Below are positions 7,392 to 13,406 of a stretch of 13,416 bases of DNA, in pieces. How positions within the stretch are numbered: position 1 is the stretch's first letter; each line of letters opens with the position of its first letter. Made by a program: the position numbers and the translations under genes. The notes below the pieces were generated by a model. The model did not search any database and was not told the DNA's origin. It worked only from the letters and a program-made list of their open reading frames with translations. Origin of the DNA: Candidatus Woesearchaeota archaeon. Lineage in GTDB: Archaea > Nanobdellota > Nanobdellia > Woesearchaeales > GW2011-AR9. Location of the stretch: the NCBI GenBank assembly GCA_016188105.1, contig JACPIL010000034.1, positions 600 through 14,015 of the forward strand. The letters run 5' to 3'.

Positions 7392-8147
7392 CTAAGGTTG
7401 TGTTGAGAGTTTATATAATTTTTCTATTGTCTTTTCCCTCATCCTCCTATACACCACATTCATCACTCCTTTCAGATTCTCAATATCTTCTTTATTGTAA
7501 TCAACCAGTAATTCCAGATACTCTCGGTCGCCAGAGGCATGAAAGGCTTTCCATAAATCAACGGGATTTCCATACAGATGTTCTGGCCGTTTCAGATTCA
7601 ATATTCGCTCCACTTCTTTCAATCCACCTTTCAGATCCAATTTTACACATAACGGCTTCAAATCAATATGCGGCATCTTTACTTCCAGCTGTAATTTTTT
7701 TCGTAACTTCGGCAGATCAAATGCTCCTCCATTAAAGGTGATCAGCAGCTTATACTTGGACAATTCTTTTTCCAGCAATCCTTTCTCTAGATTGAAACCT
7801 TTCACAAAAGTGTTGGTATTGTAATAATTAGAAATTCCCACTACTGTTACTCTTCCATATGAATCAGTTTCAATATCCAGAAAACAACATTCTTCTTTAA
7901 AGTAAGGATACAGCCGCCACATCTCTTTGGCAGGAAGCTTACCTACAAAATAGGTGGCATTATCTTCAGCTAAAGCTTGCTGTGCTTCTTTGATTTTCCG
8001 ATTATAGAATTCTTTTTTCACAGAAGGAATACCTTTTACTTTTTCTGTTGCTAAAAATCCACGCCAGTCTTTGATTCCTTGTTTCCAGAAAGAGCTCTCT
8101 CTAGCGGTGCTGCATTTCTCTAAAAAGATAAAGGATTCTTGAATCAT
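7392..8147 (-). CDS. DEDDy RNase H-fold 3'-5' exonuclease (YprB-like)
   Basis: 251 residues. The exonuclease motifs are visible: FLDIET (Asp91, Glu93; Exo I), FNGGAFD (Asp144; Exo II) and YNKED (Tyr217, Asp221; Exo III, DEDDy type). PHIDLKPLC around 159-167 and GGLKEVERILNL are the usual intermediate segments of the YprB-like group. This group is predicted to degrade RNA or single-stranded DNA; no substrate is known to me. The N-terminal 75 residues are a basic helical extension. The start is the ATG at 8147, six bases past the stop of the RqcH-like gene, so both are probably one operon. The trpS TATA box overlies its last codons. Confidence 0.85.
   Translation of the reverse strand: MIQESFIFLEKCSTARESSFWKQGIKDWRGFLATEKVKGIPSVKKEFYNRKIKEAQQALAEDNATYFVGKLPAKEMWRLYPYFKEECCFLDIETDSYGRVTVVGISNYYNTNTFVKGFNLEKGLLEKELSKYKLLITFNGGAFDLPKLRKKLQLEVKMPHIDLKPLCVKLDLKGGLKEVERILNLKRPEHLYGNPVDLWKAFHASGDREYLELLVDYNKEDIENLKGVMNVVYRRMREKTIEKLYKLSTQP
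7410..7417 (-). promoter_or_regulatory. trpS: TATA box of trpS inside the preceding gene
   Basis: On the minus strand it reads TATATAAA, centred 26-27 bp before the trpS ATG. It falls in the codons for KLYK near the exonuclease C-terminus. Confidence 0.55.
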
Positions 8148-8153
8148 GGAACA

Positions 8154-9239
8154 TTAAAGTTCAATCGTAATAACTTTCTTCTCTAAATTAATCTTACTAA
8201 TCTTCTTCTCTTTCTTCAATTCCTTAGCGATCTCAGTCCAATTCTTGCTTTTCTTCAATTCCTCTACAATTTCTTTCAATTTCTGCAGGGCAGTATATTT
8301 CTCGTAGATCAATTCTCCTTTCCGGGAGCCGATAATTATTTTTTCTTCCTGATTTTTGATCGCTTCTTCTTGTTCAGCAATGGTTCGCTGCAGAGTCTTT
8401 ATTTTATTTTGATAGGGAGAAGGTTTCTCAGACAATTTCAAGGTATCAATAGCTTCGTTATAACTCTCCATTTCTTGCAGCGGTTTTTTCTCCAGCAGCG
8501 GGAATGGTGTAACATCATTTTCATAGATATAACCTTTCGGTGTGGTGATGGCAATCTGAAAATTCTTCATGGTCTTTACCAGCAATTCTGCTTCTTTTGC
8601 GGTGACTTTTGTAGGAACTTGATTCAGATCAACTTCCGCTTGCCTGCATAATTCCTCTGCATATAAACCGCCCAAACCGATTTCTGTCGCTAAGGAAGTA
8701 GCTAGATTCCGCTTCTCGCTTTTTTTGAGAACTTCTTGTACTTTTTTTACACTTACCTCTTTCCAATTAATATCTAGTGGAGGGAACACATATTTTTCCT
8801 TGGGCTTGATAGTCCGGTCTTTCCACTCCTGGTTTTCCAAAGCAGTTATGATCACATTCTTGGCATCAGTCAGGATAATATTTCCTTTTGAGAATAATTC
8901 TATGATAAGGAAGTATTTTTCTAATTTCTCAATCTCAAAAATGACCACTCTTTCTGATCCTTGCTGGTATAGATTCTTGATGATAGCGTTATCGATATAT
9001 TTGCGCAGCTGCATGCAGAATCCTGATGGCTTCAAAGCGCTTTCTTTCTGCTGGGTCAGGCACAGCCATTTTCCTGAAACTATCTTCAGCAGCTGTTTTC
9101 CTCTTCGTGGAGCATGCAATTGCAGCAGCAGCACATTATTTTCCGGGTGATAGATCTGAGACACTTTTCCATTTACTAAGAACTGTAATTCGTTCACTAA
9201 GGCTGCTAGTTCTAGGGAGGAAATGGATTTTTTAGGCAT
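8154..9239 (-). CDS. rqcH: RqcH/Rqc2-like NFACT protein lacking the C-terminal NFACT-R domain
   Basis: RqcH binds stalled 50S subunits and, in bacteria, adds alanine tails. Here 361 residues show NFACT-N (1 to about 160), with the landmarks LRKYIDNAIIKNL and FEIEKLEKYFLIIELFSKGNIILTD. A helix-hairpin-helix (about 170-212: SLATEIGLGGLYAEELCRQAEVD) and a long coiled coil (about 275-345) follow. The chain ends at KKVITIEL, the place where full-length proteins (about 600-700 residues) continue into NFACT-R. The motif usually DR in NFACT-N is SERV, Glu96-Arg97. A frame-checked look past the stop shows no leftover NFACT-R sequence; it runs straight into the next gene, six bases away. Start ATG 9239 lies 25-26 bp from a TATA box. 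It could be a natural short form, a split protein, or decay. Confidence 0.88.
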   Translation of the reverse strand: MPKKSISSLELAALVNELQFLVNGKVSQIYHPENNVLLLQLHAPRRGKQLLKIVSGKWLCLTQQKESALKPSGFCMQLRKYIDNAIIKNLYQQGSERVVIFEIEKLEKYFLIIELFSKGNIILTDAKNVIITALENQEWKDRTIKPKEKYVFPPLDINWKEVSVKKVQEVLKKSEKRNLATSLATEIGLGGLYAEELCRQAEVDLNQVPTKVTAKEAELLVKTMKNFQIAITTPKGYIYENDVTPFPLLEKKPLQEMESYNEAIDTLKLSEKPSPYQNKIKTLQRTIAEQEEAIKNQEEKIIIGSRKGELIYEKYTALQKLKEIVEELKKSKNWTEIAKELKKEKKISKINLEKKVITIEL

Positions 9240-9260
9240 AGGTTTACTATACCCTTCTTT

Positions 9261-9268
9261 TTTAAATA
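9261..9268 (-). promoter_or_regulatory. TATA box of the RqcH-like operon
   Basis: Minus-strand TATTTAAA, centred 25-26 bp before the ATG at 9239; leaderless spacing. The divergent DUF885 gene has its own TATA box at 9311-9317. Confidence 0.5.
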
Positions 9269-9310
9269 CCTTTTGCCATTTTTCATGGAGGCCATTTTAA
9301 TCCATAAAGA

Positions 9311-9317
9311 TTAAATA
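9311..9317 (+). promoter_or_regulatory. TATA box of the DUF885 gene
   Basis: TTAAATA is centred 26 bp before the ATG at 9340. An AAAGGAG at 9332-9338 lies too close to the ATG for a normal ribosome-binding site and would fall at or before the transcription start. Confidence 0.5.
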
Positions 9318-9339
9318 AGGGGCCAGCCTTTAAAGGAGC

Positions 9340-11064
9340 ATGAGCGGTCAGAAAAGAGATCTAATCATCGAATCTCTCATTGCTGATTTTCATGGTTTTT
9401 TTTCTGAAACTTCTGGTGAACGTCTTCAATTAGGATTTACTCATGATGTGGGAGAGCTCTCTTCTGCTACTGATGAAGAACATCAGGAAACAATAAAAGT
9501 GGGCCAGAGCCTACTTGCCAGAATGCAAAAATTTCCTACAACTGGGCTATCTTTCGATCAATCTCTAGATTTAGAACTAGCAATCCTTCACTTAGAAAAT
9601 TATCTTTTTTTGGGAACCCATACTTATAATGGTAGGCCTTTGCATAGAGTGTTGCCTGACGCGGCCGATACCGCTCATGGTTTTTTTGTTTTGCTAACTA
9701 ACGATCCTCGGCCTGCCAATGAACGTTTTGACGATATTACCAGTCGTCTAAGTGGTCTTCCTAAATATCTCTCTGGATTGCTCCAAATGCTTGACACACC
9801 CGTGCAGCGCTGGGTGGATATCGAAGTTGAAGCTATAACTCACCTCCCCCTGTTACTTGATGGTATAAAAACGGAAGCGGAAAAAAATGATTACAAAGGT
9901 TTAAGCAGATTAGAACGCGCTTCAACCAAAGCCAAGCAAGCAGTTACTGATTACATCACCCAGCTTCGGAAGATGCGTACCACTTCTACATTTTTTCTGG
10001 GCATAGAACAAGCTAAAGAACAGGTCAGAGTACGTGGAATAGACCTCTCCTTCGAAGAGATGCAGGCTATTGCTAGAGACTATTTGGAGGAAACTTCCCG
10101 CCAGCTTGAAGATCTTTGTCATAAACTTGTAGATAAATATTCTCTTCCAAAAGAAACAACTGTCGATGAGCTTCATCATTTCTTAAACAAAAAATATGCT
10201 GTTCCATTGGAAAAAATTCTCACTACATATCACCAAGAACAAGAAAAAATTATAGAATTTATTACTGCTCTTGATTTATTTCAAATTCCTCCTCAACAAG
10301 AGATGAGTATTATTCAAACTCCTAAATTCTTTGAGCCAATAATCCCTGCCGGAGCAATTGATGTTCCCCTTCCATTTAGGGAGAGAAAGAAAAGTTTTGT
10401 TTATCTCACTTTAGGGCCAAAAGTTGTCGATGAACATACCAGATTAAAAATACCAGTTATGATGATCCATGAGGGAATTCCTGGTCATCATTTGCATTAT
10501 ACTTCCGCCTTTGGAAATCCTTCTACAGTTCGCAAGCATTGGGGCGAAGCGATGGATCTTGCTGAGGGATGGACTACCATGCTTGAAGAGTACATGCTTG
10601 ATCAGGCATACATGGATGAAGGACGTCTGGGAGATCTTACTGATGAGGCCCGCTTTTGTGGAAAAATAGAATTACGGCGCTTAGGCGCACGAGTGGCCAT
10701 TGACCTATACTTCATGACGGGTGAAAAAGATTATCTTGATGTGGGTCTGGACATTGATTTTAGTTCAAAAAATCCTTTTGTTAATGCAGGAAAATTATTA
10801 CAAAAGGCTACTGGTTTTACTCCCCAGAGAATAAGGTCAGAATTAAATTTCTATTCACAAACGGCAGGATACCCCCTTTCGTATTTAATCGGAAACAGGC
10901 TGGTATGGAAATTAAAAGATGACTTCGCAGCAGCTCATAAAGGAGAATTAAGTGACTTAGATCTTGATAGAAAATTCCACCAAGCTTATCTCCATGCTGG
11001 TTGTATGCCTTTGAAGTACTTGAGGCGTGTCTTTGAACACCAAGGATATTTGCCTAAGAAATAA
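9340..11064 (+). CDS. DUF885-family metallopeptidase-like protein
   Basis: 574 residues, typical length for DUF885. The zinc-binding signature HEGIPGHHLH starts at residue 377 (His377, Glu378, His383), and a third ligand candidate is Glu409 in AEGWTTMLEEYM; both are the family hallmarks (HExxxGHH and EGW). The N-terminal two thirds is helical (LHLENYLFLGTHTYNG, then LPKYLSGLLQMLD). There is no signal peptide or membrane helix, so it probably acts in the cytoplasm, unlike many bacterial members that are secreted. It is most likely a zinc peptidase on short peptides (inference from family). The C-terminus has GYPLSYLIGNRLVWKL and the usual GCMPLKYLRR ending. Start: ATG 9340, 26 bp from a TATA box. 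The stop is three bases from the 3' end of the convergent tRNA-Cys. Confidence 0.88.
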   Translation: MSGQKRDLIIESLIADFHGFFSETSGERLQLGFTHDVGELSSATDEEHQETIKVGQSLLARMQKFPTTGLSFDQSLDLELAILHLENYLFLGTHTYNGRPLHRVLPDAADTAHGFFVLLTNDPRPANERFDDITSRLSGLPKYLSGLLQMLDTPVQRWVDIEVEAITHLPLLLDGIKTEAEKNDYKGLSRLERASTKAKQAVTDYITQLRKMRTTSTFFLGIEQAKEQVRVRGIDLSFEEMQAIARDYLEETSRQLEDLCHKLVDKYSLPKETTVDELHHFLNKKYAVPLEKILTTYHQEQEKIIEFITALDLFQIPPQQEMSIIQTPKFFEPIIPAGAIDVPLPFRERKKSFVYLTLGPKVVDEHTRLKIPVMMIHEGIPGHHLHYTSAFGNPSTVRKHWGEAMDLAEGWTTMLEEYMLDQAYMDEGRLGDLTDEARFCGKIELRRLGARVAIDLYFMTGEKDYLDVGLDIDFSSKNPFVNAGKLLQKATGFTPQRIRSELNFYSQTAGYPLSYLIGNRLVWKLKDDFAAAHKGELSDLDLDRKFHQAYLHAGCMPLKYLRRVFEHQGYLPKK

Positions 11065-11068
11065 AAAA
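11063..11068 (-). terminator. Oligo-T terminator of tRNA-Cys
   Basis: The tRNA 3' end runs directly into a run of six T on the minus strand (the first is U73), overlapping the TAA stop of the convergent DUF885 gene. Archaeal transcription usually ends at such T runs. Confidence 0.5.
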
Positions 11069-11182
11069 GCGCGGAGAGGGACTCGAACCCTCGAATGATC
11101 GCTGTCTCCTTGTCATTGCCTCAAAAGAAGCTCATCCTAGCGGATCTGCAGGCGATTGCCTTAGCCGCTTGGCTACCCGCGC
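11068..11182 (-). tRNA. tRNA-Cys(GCA) with a 42-nt intron
   Basis: The minus strand folds into a class I tRNA: acceptor GCGCGGG/TCCGCGC, a D arm with A14, G15, G18-G19 and A21, anticodon stem ATCGC/GCGAT, variable loop CATTC, T arm GAGGG-TTCGAGT-CCCTC. The anticodon is GCA at 11149-11147 and the discriminator is U73, the Cys identity base. CCA is not encoded. The anticodon loop is interrupted after position 37 by 42 nt; joining 11146 to 11103 gives loop CTGCAGA. The endonuclease ORF covers the whole 5' exon. A TTAAAAA at 11214-11220 could be an internal promoter. Confidence 0.92.
11104..11145 (-). other. tRNA-Cys intron at position 37/38
   Basis: 42 nt. The splice points carry the usual bulge geometry: A36-G37|A on the 5' side and AC|A on the 3' side, with a central helix of C32-G, U33-A and C35-G but a G34-G mismatch, so the bulge-helix-bulge is relaxed. 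An internal hairpin (11118-11131) has a 5-bp stem and UUUU loop. Its first bases, with the exon, read CTGCAGATCCGC, like the anticodon loop and 3' stem of intronless archaeal tRNA-Cys genes. The stop codon of the endonuclease ORF lies inside it (11132-11134). The exact boundaries may shift by one base because A is present on both sides. Confidence 0.75.
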
Positions 11183-11860
11183 AGTAGCTAAAGCAGAGAG
11201 TAGTTTCTCTTGCTTTTTAAGGTGCCCAAACCCAACGTACTTATAAAAGTTTCCGAATGAAGTAAGCTCAATATTAAATAACAATTCGAAGCTTTTACTT
11301 CCATCTTTTCTTATATTCAGGAAACCTTTTCTAACCGGAGAACATTTGATTTGAAAATCTGCTAATAACTGCCTAATTTGGTTAAGATATGCTATTCCAG
11401 AATCAACTATTGCTTCATTTTTTGCCATTTTGAATCCCATCTGCCAGCGATTTACTGTTCTACAAAATATAGTTCCTTCTGTATCAAAAAGGCCTCGTAA
11501 ATAAGCTCCTCTTACTTGGGCATTTCCTCTTAACACCCATTCAGGGATGGAAAAAACAGTATTTGTCTTATTTCCCACAGGGGTTCCTATTTCTTTTAGA
11601 AATAAGGCGACTGGTTTTGAAATAAAGAAAAGCCAATATACTCTTGTTTCTGTTTTGTGCTTTTTTCTGTCATCAATATACATTCTTCCTTGTAGTTGGA
11701 ATAATTCTTGGAAGCATATTTTCATTGCTTCAATATCTTCAATCTCCTTTGAGAAAAAAGAAGTTAGATATCTCCAGTCCTTAATCTGCAAATGTCCATC
11801 ACCAGTAATGGCAGCAACTACATAAGCAAGTTTTGGATTTGCCAATTGATGTTTGTACAT
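11132..11860 (-). CDS. LAGLIDADG homing endonuclease running into tRNA-Cys
   Basis: 242 residues with two LAGLIDADG motifs: LAYVVAAITGDGH (11-23, Asp21 as catalytic acid) and RGAYLRGLFDTEG (117-129, Asp126). That makes a monomeric, two-motif enzyme that should cut a long asymmetric site. The ORF starts at ATG 11860, preceded eight bases away by a strong AGGAGGT (11869-11875). The tRNA-Cys 5' end coincides with the first base of codon 227, and codons 227-242 (ARVAKRLR...DPLG) and the stop come from the tRNA exon and intron. These last residues are not part of the LAGLIDADG fold. In the usual arrangement the endonuclease ORF lies inside an intron; here it lies upstream of the tRNA. Whether it still moves is unknown. 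Confidence 0.88.
   Translation of the reverse strand: MYKHQLANPKLAYVVAAITGDGHLQIKDWRYLTSFFSKEIEDIEAMKICFQELFQLQGRMYIDDRKKHKTETRVYWLFFISKPVALFLKEIGTPVGNKTNTVFSIPEWVLRGNAQVRGAYLRGLFDTEGTIFCRTVNRWQMGFKMAKNEAIVDSGIAYLNQIRQLLADFQIKCSPVRKGFLNIRKDGSKSFELLFNIELTSFGNFYKYVGFGHLKKQEKLLSALATARVAKRLRQSPADPLG
11214..11220 (-). promoter_or_regulatory. Possible tRNA-Cys promoter inside the endonuclease ORF
   Basis: Minus-strand TTAAAAA, centred 35 bp before the tRNA 5' end, which would give a leader of about 9 nt. It is the only TATA-like sequence near enough. It is a weak match and the tRNA might instead be cut from the endonuclease transcript. Confidence 0.35.
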
Positions 11861-11868
11861 GTTATTTT

Positions 11869-11888
11869 ACCTCCTGTTTCTATAAATA
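11869..11888 (-). promoter_or_regulatory. TATA box and strong Shine-Dalgarno of the endonuclease
   Basis: AGGAGGT at 11869-11875 is eight bases before the ATG, the best ribosome-binding site in the window, unlike the mostly leaderless host genes. A TATTTATA at 11881-11888 is centred only about 24 bp from the ATG; if it were used, the mRNA would start too late to contain the Shine-Dalgarno. Hence either a more distant promoter is used or the SD is not needed. Confidence 0.5.
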
Positions 11889-11906
11889 AAACTGGAGTTC
11901 TTGTGG

Positions 11907-12001
11907 AAAAGAGATATTTGGTAAAACTCACAAAAAATATTTAGGTTAACAACCTCAAAGAGGGGAAGATTTTTGTGAAGAGTTTTATTGTAATCTCTTT
12001 T
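11907..12001. repeat. Long imperfect inverted repeat upstream of the endonuclease
   Basis: Outer arms AAAAGAGAT (11907-11915) and ATCTCTTTT (11993-12001) are perfectly complementary. Inner arms 11923-11936 and 11970-11986 pair as 6 + 8 bp with a three-base bulge. The centre holds AGGTT-AAC-AACCT (11943-11955) and an overlapping, mutually exclusive CCTC-AAA-GAGG. The rest of the roughly 190-bp gap (11861-12050) shows no ORF. It could be a folded leader RNA of the endonuclease or the terminator of the upstream gene. Confidence 0.6.
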
Positions 12002-12050
12002 TCGATTTAGAACTTCTTAAATTAATTTCCATTCTCTAAGATACAGAAAA

Positions 12051-12818
12051 TCACCTATTGCTCAGCCACTTCACATACGAATACAAAATCACCGAAAGAT
12101 TTACCATACGCATGTTAGCATTGTAAGCAGTATCTGCCGCCCTCTTGATCTTAAGGATGTTCTGCTCGATCTCCTCTACTCGCTTTAATTCTTCACTTGG
12201 CACTCTTCTTTTAATGGTGCTGAAATCAACCTTCTTATACTCTTCTTCCAAAGAAACATGAAAAAAGAATCCTTTCTGCATGCTCTCCACTAAGCCGTTG
12301 ACTTGGGCCACTGGTCCTTCATGGACCATGTCGGGCGCATGGAAGACAAAACCTTGGTTTCGCAGCAAGAATTGAAACAATCCTTTAATCTCATCGTTAA
12401 CTCGCAGCTTTTCTTCTTGAGTCCGCAACTTAGGGATTTGATTCAGCAACGCAGTAAGTGCAGATGAGGAAGTAGCCTGCCAGACTTGGACCTGTTGTAA
12501 ATAAGCAAGATTGCTTTCTAAAGCAGCCGTTACCGGAGTCAATGCTTGTATAGCTCGTTGTAAGCTGACTGCTTCATATAAATCTGATTCCAAGAGTGCC
12601 AATGTCTTGATCATCTCGATGGTCGGTTCTACCAAAGCAGCAGTTTCTTCAATAAGCTGTAGTTCGCTGGATGAAACAAAAAACTCGCAGAAAGCTTCCT
12701 CCATCACTTCTTCTCTTAAAGGAAACTTTACTTTTTCCCGTAAATCCCGTACCATATAGACGCTTTCGAGATCAGCCATCTTAGGCGAAAGGTGAGTTAA
12801 TTGATGGATGTATAGCAT
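12051..12818 (-). CDS. All-helical hypothetical protein (255 residues)
   Basis: Not recognised. The start is taken at ATG 12818 (MLYIHQLTHLSPKMADLE) because AAAGGGTGAG lies directly upstream, the same ribosome-binding context as at the preceding gene; the frame opens earlier, at 12869, but the extra 17 residues overlap that gene. The protein is helical throughout, with long amphipathic segments (EAVSLQRAIQALTPVTAALESNLAYLQQVQVW; SEELKRVEEIEQNILKIKRAADTAYN) and a hydrophobic last helix (VNLSVILYSYVKWL) that may touch a membrane (inference). There is no Cys cluster or enzyme motif. It is coupled to the zinc-ribbon gene with a four-base gap, so a shared task is likely. Confidence 0.72.
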   Translation of the reverse strand: MLYIHQLTHLSPKMADLESVYMVRDLREKVKFPLREEVMEEAFCEFFVSSSELQLIEETAALVEPTIEMIKTLALLESDLYEAVSLQRAIQALTPVTAALESNLAYLQQVQVWQATSSSALTALLNQIPKLRTQEEKLRVNDEIKGLFQFLLRNQGFVFHAPDMVHEGPVAQVNGLVESMQKGFFFHVSLEEEYKKVDFSTIKRRVPSEELKRVEEIEQNILKIKRAADTAYNANMRMVNLSVILYSYVKWLSNR

Positions 12819-12822
12819 GGTC

Positions 12823-13212
12823 TCACCCTTTGGCATAAAAAGGACTAGAAAATTCTTTTTTAGCTGCAAACTTATTGGGTTCTGCAGAACTTTCTCTTGC
12901 TTTAATTTTTTGTAACCTGTCCATCTTACCGCAATAAGGACAGTGGAGATTATAGGTTAATCCTGCTCGGGAATTGTCTGCTTTGAAATTATAGTTACAG
13001 CGGGTGCAATTATATTTCATTAAGATGGGAGCAGGTCCCTTAGCTTTCAGATCGCTGGGAATCAGCCCAGCGCTAGCTTTTTTCAACTCTTCACAACAAC
13101 CAACGCACACTAAGAAATTCTTATTATCGCTCTTTGGGTATAATCTTACTTGATCAAGAAGAACTACATTCTTACAGCGTTCGCAGGTCCTGGTCTTACG
13201 AATGTCCATCAT
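12823..13212 (-). CDS. Double zinc-ribbon protein (129 residues)
   Basis: 129 residues with two zinc ribbons: CERC (Cys10, Cys13) with CVGC (Cys36, Cys39), then CTRC (Cys69, Cys72) with CPYC (Cys91, Cys94), spaced as in rubredoxin-like/zinc-ribbon folds. The ribbons are joined by a charged linker (KKASAGLIPSDLKAKGPAP), and the C-terminal tail is basic (QKIKARES). It may be a nucleic-acid-binding or complex-scaffolding protein; the precise family is not identified. ATGATG at 13212 follows AAAGGGTGAG; either Met could start. Its stop TGA lies in the Shine-Dalgarno of the next gene. A palindromic TTTAAA (13245-13250) would start a leader of about 9 nt here and drive the structured RNA on the other strand. 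Confidence 0.75.
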   Translation of the reverse strand: MMDIRKTRTCERCKNVVLLDQVRLYPKSDNKNFLVCVGCCEELKKASAGLIPSDLKAKGPAPILMKYNCTRCNYNFKADNSRAGLTYNLHCPYCGKMDRLQKIKARESSAEPNKFAAKKEFSSPFYAKG

Positions 13213-13244
13213 CTCACCCTTTCTATTTTCAGGAATAGGATATA

Positions 13245-13250
13245 TTTAAA
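13245..13250. promoter_or_regulatory. Palindromic TATA-like box between zinc-ribbon gene and structured RNA
   Basis: TTTAAA (in TATATTTAAAG) is palindromic. On the minus strand, transcription would begin near 13221, giving a short leader with AAAGGGTGAG. On the plus strand it would begin near 13274, just before the closing stem of the RNA at 13281. A bidirectional promoter is an inference. Confidence 0.45.
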
Positions 13251-13280
13251 GATATCTACGGTGGAGAATAAGATTAAAAT

Positions 13281-13406
13281 GCCAAAGTCGTCGTCATGGC
13301 CTTAAGGTTTGCGGGAGAATGTGTATTTTAATCTGGGATTAATTCCTATCCTTTCTGCATTTTAATGGCGAGGATAGGTCGAGCAAACGGCCAAGACGAC
13401 TTTGGC
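13281..13406 (+). ncRNA. Candidate structured RNA, three-way junction, closed by a 12-bp stem
   Basis: No gene covers 13213-13416. By eye the region folds strongly: P1 13281-13292 with 13395-13406 (12 bp, perfect), GGCC 13298-13301 with 13389-13392, GTTTGC 13307-13312 with GCAAAC 13383-13388, then a hairpin TTAATC-TGG-GATTAA (13328-13342) and a hairpin closed by CCTATCCT/AGGATAGG (13345-13378). Strand is chosen from the TATA-like box; the minus strand would fold equally. It is not recognisable as 5S, SRP, RNase P, C/D or H/ACA RNA. The 12-bp arms could also be inverted repeats of a tiny mobile element. Confidence 0.55.

Noticed and set aside
8154..8160. Frameshift or in-frame stop hiding a lost NFACT-R domain
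   Set aside because: Reading on past the TAA in the same frame runs straight into the exonuclease's own start and coding sequence, with no NFACT-R-like residues in between.
11068..11182. Reading the tRNA as a long-variable-arm Ser or Leu tRNA
   Set aside because: A contiguous reading leaves the anticodon stem ATCGC unpaired with the next bases (TCCGC); ATCGC pairs perfectly only with GCGAT after 42 nt. U73 and anticodon GCA give Cys.
11907..12001. CRISPR array or IS element
   Set aside because: No repeated spacing units, no transposase, and no target duplications seen around the arms.
13279..13305. Short leader peptide ORF beginning ATG at 13279
   Set aside because: Only eight codons before a stop and it lies within the perfect stem; nothing supports translation.
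13281..13406. 5S rRNA, SRP RNA or RNase P RNA
   Set aside because: The 12-bp closing stem at 126 nt excludes RNase P and SRP; helix lengths and conserved bases of 5S are absent.
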